From Paenibacillus sp. UBA6285 (GTDB lineage: Bacteria > Bacillota > Bacilli > Paenibacillales > Paenibacillaceae): a stretch of DNA of 7,858 nucleotides. Positions 5,600 through 7,858 of the stretch are shown piece by piece. Under the pieces are notes generated by a model that was not told the origin of the DNA, ran no database searches, and worked only from the letters and a program-made list of their open reading frames with translations. The stretch is from contig DJUJ01000085.1 of assembly GCA_002438345.1 (NCBI GenBank), forward strand, positions 1-7,858, in the 5' to 3' direction. Position numbers and translations under genes: made by a program. How positions within the stretch are numbered: position 1 is the first letter of the stretch; the number at the start of each line of letters is the position of its first letter.

Positions 5600-5665
5600 G
5601 AGGTACAGCCTCCTTCAAAAGCTTTGGTGAAGCAGAAATCTGCCTCGCCCGCTTCGATTTGTTAG

Positions 5666-7444
5666 TTATTCTTTTTCTTTCTTCGGTTTAAGAGCCAGCT
5701 TAATGTGCAGTTGCTCCAATTGTGAACCGTCTACTGGCGAAGGTGCATCCATAAGTAGATCTGTTGCACTTGCTGTTTTCGGGAACGCGATGGTTTCGCG
5801 CAGATTCGTACGACCGGACAGCAGCATCACTAGACGGTCTAAACCGAAGGCGATACCACCGTGTGGAGGTGTACCATATTCGAACGCATCCATCAGGTAG
5901 CCAAATTTCTCGTAAGCAACCTCTTTCGTAAATCCAAGAGCTTCGAACATTTTCTCCTGTACTTCGCGTTTGTATATCCGCATGGAGCCCCCGCCTACTT
6001 CGTAACCGTTCAAAACAATGTCATAAGCTTGTGCACGGATCGCACCTGGATCTGTGTCAAATAGATGCAGATCCTCTTCACGTGGACGAGTGAACGGATG
6101 GTGTTCTGCCACATAACGTTTCTGATCTTCGTCATATCCAAGTAGTGGGAAGTCTGTAACCCAAGCGAACTTGAACACGTTATCGTCAATCAGACCGAGT
6201 TGACGTCCAATTTTGACACGTAGAGCGCCTAGAACGTCTGCTACAACCTTTTTATTATCAGCAGAGAAAAGGAGAAGGTCGCCTTCTTCAGCGCCTGTAC
6301 GTTCCTTCACAGCGGCAATTTCTTCTTCGGAGAAGAATTTCACAATCGGTCCTTTGAATTCGCCGTCTTTCACTTGAATCCAAGCCAAACCTTTCGCGCC
6401 ATAACGAGCGGCAAAAGGTCCGAGGTCATCGATTTCTTTACGAGTCCAAGTACCACAGCCTTTAGCATTTAGACATTTCACTTCTCCGCCTTTTTCGATC
6501 ACGGAAGCGAATACCTTCACACCACTAGTTGCAACAATATCGTTCATTTCTACAAGCTCTAATCCAAAACGTAGATCAGGTTTGTCAGAACCGTATTTGC
6601 CCATAGCCTCAGCATAAGTCAAACGTTGGAATGGAAGCTGGATATCTGCTCCTACAGTTTCCTTGAACAGACGTTGCATCAGCTTCTCCATCATACCAAG
6701 CAGTTCATCTTGTGAGAGGAATGAAGTCTCGATGTCCACTTGAGTGAATTCAGGCTGACGGTCAGCACGTAAATCTTCATCACGGAAACAACGAGCGACT
6801 TGGTAATAGCGCTCAACGCCGCCCACCATCAACAATTGCTTATAGATTTGTGGAGATTGTGGCAATGCGAAGAATTCGCCTTCATGCACACGGCTTGGCA
6901 CCAGATAATCACGCGCGCCTTCAGGTGAGCTCTTAGTAAGGATCGGTGTCTCAACATCGATGAATCCTTCACCGTCAAGGAAATCGCGGAAAATCTTAGA
7001 TGCTTTCGAACGAAGCAACAAGGTTCTTTGCATTTCCGGACGGCGAAGATCCAAATAGCGATATTTGAGACGCAGAGATTCGTCTACTTCCACACCATCT
7101 TCGATGAAGAATGGAGGTGTCTTAGCTGCGTTCAACACTTCAATATCTGTAATTTGCACTTCAACTTCACCTGTTGGCAGGTTGCGGTTAATGGTTTCAG
7201 CATCACGTTTAACCACCTTACCTTTAACAGCCAGAACGTATTCACTACGAACCTTATCGGCAATTTGTAATGCTTCGCCAGAGTAGTCTGGGTTAAATAC
7301 AACTTGCACAATTCCGCTTCTGTCACGCAGATCAATAAATAGTACGCCCCCAAGGTCTCGACGAGTCTGCACCCATCCGTTCAAGGTTACCGTCTGTCCA
7401 ATATGTTCTGGTGTTATTTGTCCACAATGATGACTTCTTTGCAT
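5666..7444 (-). CDS. aspS: Aspartyl-tRNA synthetase
   Basis: A complete cytoplasmic class IIb synthetase of 592 residues, the usual bacterial length, which charges tRNA-Asp with aspartate. An N-terminal OB-fold anticodon-binding domain (about 1-110, with [13 protein letters not shown] at 21-33) precedes the catalytic core. Motif 1 lies around [11 protein letters not shown] (160-170), motif 2 is [18 protein letters not shown] (220-237), and motif 3 is [13 protein letters not shown] (530-542). Between motifs 2 and 3 sits the bacterial-type GAD insertion (roughly 290-420). The amino-acid pocket signature [13 protein letters not shown] (192-204) is intact. The C-terminal tail ends in lysines and glutamates. 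The ATG start has AAGGGG about eleven bases upstream. It lies 81 bases after hisS without a clear terminator, consistent with the common hisS-aspS operon. Whether the enzyme discriminates against tRNA-Asn was not judged. Confidence 0.97.
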   Translation of the reverse strand: MQRSHHCGQITPEHIGQTVTLNGWVQTRRDLGGVLFIDLRDRSGIVQVVFNPDYSGEALQIADKVRSEYVLAVKGKVVKRDAETINRNLPTGEVEVQITDIEVLNAAKTPPFFIEDGVEVDESLRLKYRYLDLRRPEMQRTLLLRSKASKIFRDFLDGEGFIDVETPILTKSSPEGARDYLVPSRVHEGEFFALPQSPQIYKQLLMVGGVERYYQVARCFRDEDLRADRQPEFTQVDIETSFLSQDELLGMMEKLMQRLFKETVGADIQLPFQRLTYAEAMGKYGSDKPDLRFGLELVEMNDIVATSGVKVFASVIEKGGEVKCLNAKGCGTWTRKEIDDLGPFAARYGAKGLAWIQVKDGEFKGPIVKFFSEEEIAAVKERTGAEEGDLLLFSADNKKVVADVLGALRVKIGRQLGLIDDNVFKFAWVTDFPLLGYDEDQKRYVAEHHPFTRPREEDLHLFDTDPGAIRAQAYDIVLNGYEVGGGSMRIYKREVQEKMFEALGFTKEVAYEKFGYLMDAFEYGTPPHGGIAFGLDRLVMLLSGRTNLRETIAFPKTASATDLLMDAPSPVDGSQLEQLHIKLALKPKKEKE

Positions 7445-7525
7445 AATTTATCATTCCCCTTCATGGTTAAAAATACATTTCTTATCTTTCTCTCTACAGT
7501 CACCATAAGACGATGTAGTCAGAGT

Positions 7526-7858
7526 TTAAACTAGCGCCTGTCCCAGCTCTTCCAGCTTCACGGTGCGCTGCTCCCCTGTATTCATCGACTTCAGGGTAAT
7601 TACACCATTCTTCAGCTCATCTTCGCCAAGAATCGCAGTATAACGTGCCGACATACGGTCAGCCGATTTCATCTGTGCCTTCATCTTCCGGCCCAGATAG
7701 TCGCGTTCTGCGGAGAACCCTTGGCTGCGAAGGATGAATAGCTGCTTAGAGATTTCAATATCAGCCTCTTCACCAAGTGCTACGAAGTACACATCTAGTG
7801 GCTTCGCCGTCTCCAGCTCTACCTTCTGATCCTCCCCAAAAAAAAAAAAAAATTTTTT
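7526..7858 (-). CDS. hisS: Histidyl-tRNA synthetase, C-terminal fragment
   Basis: The last part of histidyl-tRNA synthetase, whose N-terminal and catalytic regions lie beyond the right edge. The visible part is the C-terminal anticodon-binding domain, with the strand LDVYFVALGEEAD, then SAERDYLGRKMKAQMKSADR, and the ending GEQRTVKLEELGQALV. AERDYLGRKxKAQ(M/F)K is a strong HisRS signature in Bacillota. The enzyme charges tRNA-His in the cytoplasm; the C-terminal domain reads the anticodon. The frame stays open to the window end, but 7838-7858 (15 A then 6 T on the plus strand) would translate as KKFFFFF, unlike any HisRS at this place, so reliable coding sequence probably ends at 7837. An internal GTG at 7792-7790 is not a real start. 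Any T-box or promoter lies outside the window. It is probably the first gene of the hisS-aspS-tcdA operon. Confidence 0.93.
   Translation of the reverse strand, partial: KKFFFFFGEDQKVELETAKPLDVYFVALGEEADIEISKQLFILRSQGFSAERDYLGRKMKAQMKSADRMSARYTAILGEDELKNGVITLKSMNTGEQRTVKLEELGQALV
7838..7858. other. A15T6 homopolymer block at the window end, probably an assembly artefact
   Basis: Fifteen A followed by six T form the last 21 bases, inside what should be conserved hisS coding sequence. Read on the minus strand they give two lysines and five phenylalanines in frame. Such a block at a sequence terminus is more likely low-quality contig-end sequence than biology. Confidence 0.6.

Noticed and set aside
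5600..5665. Terminator between aspS and tcdA
   Set aside because: The small GCAGA-AA-TCTGC hairpin has no T-run, so the two genes are taken as co-transcribed.
7028..7353. Several short frames on both strands within aspS
   Set aside because: All are shadows of the conserved aspS coding sequence.
7445..7525. Separate promoter, T-box or terminator between hisS and aspS
   Set aside because: Only a 5-bp inverted repeat (CTACA/TGTAG) with no T-run, no T-box sequence and no convincing -35/-10 pair is visible.
1..7858. Insertion sequences, integrases, tRNA genes, CRISPR arrays or defence genes
   Set aside because: No terminal inverted repeats with a transposase, no regularly spaced repeats, no tRNA cloverleaf and no recognisable defence domains were found on either strand; HelD here has the housekeeping RNA-polymerase-associated architecture.

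Overview
Every supportable gene in this window lies on the minus strand, so the biological reading order runs from high to low coordinates. The content suggests a low-to-moderate GC Gram-positive bacterium of the Bacillota, most likely Paenibacillus or a close relative. The reasons are strong AGGAGG-type ribosome binding sites, TTG starts behind good Shine-Dalgarno sequences, a CD3324-family small protein, and the gene order hisS-aspS-tcdA with rarA further on, which I know from Bacillus subtilis (hisS-aspS-yrvM-yrvN). The genus is an inference; no 16S or other marker is present.

Layout in transcription order: the 3' end of hisS (histidyl-tRNA synthetase, cut by the window edge, its last bases an A15T6 homopolymer block that looks artefactual); aspS (complete aspartyl-tRNA synthetase); tcdA (tRNA t6A37 dehydratase), followed by a strong hairpin terminator. 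Then comes a 138-base structured leader and an NCS2-family nucleobase permease. After it is a HelD-type helicase with its own promoter, broken by an in-frame TAA 47 codons before its natural end. Next is a run of three adjacent palindromes, the first of which (809-828) is probably the helD terminator, and then a 93-residue CD3324/Mor-like small DNA-binding protein that starts at TTG inside a possible overlapping small ORF. Three more hairpins follow, ending in a probable bidirectional terminator, and finally the promoter and first 25 codons of rarA, cut by the left edge.

Functionally the right half is a translation-fidelity block: two aminoacyl-tRNA synthetases and a tRNA anticodon-loop modification enzyme, probably co-transcribed because no terminator is visible between aspS and tcdA. 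The left half is a mixed group (nucleobase uptake, RNA polymerase-associated helicase, small putative regulator) lodged between tcdA and rarA, which are adjacent in B. subtilis. I see no insertion sequence, integrase, tRNA gene, CRISPR array or defence system, and no sign of a new multi-gene system. The observations most worth checking are the nonsense codon that removes helicase motif VI from HelD, the structured leader before the permease, the overlapping ORF pair at CD3324, and the suspect homopolymer at the right end.
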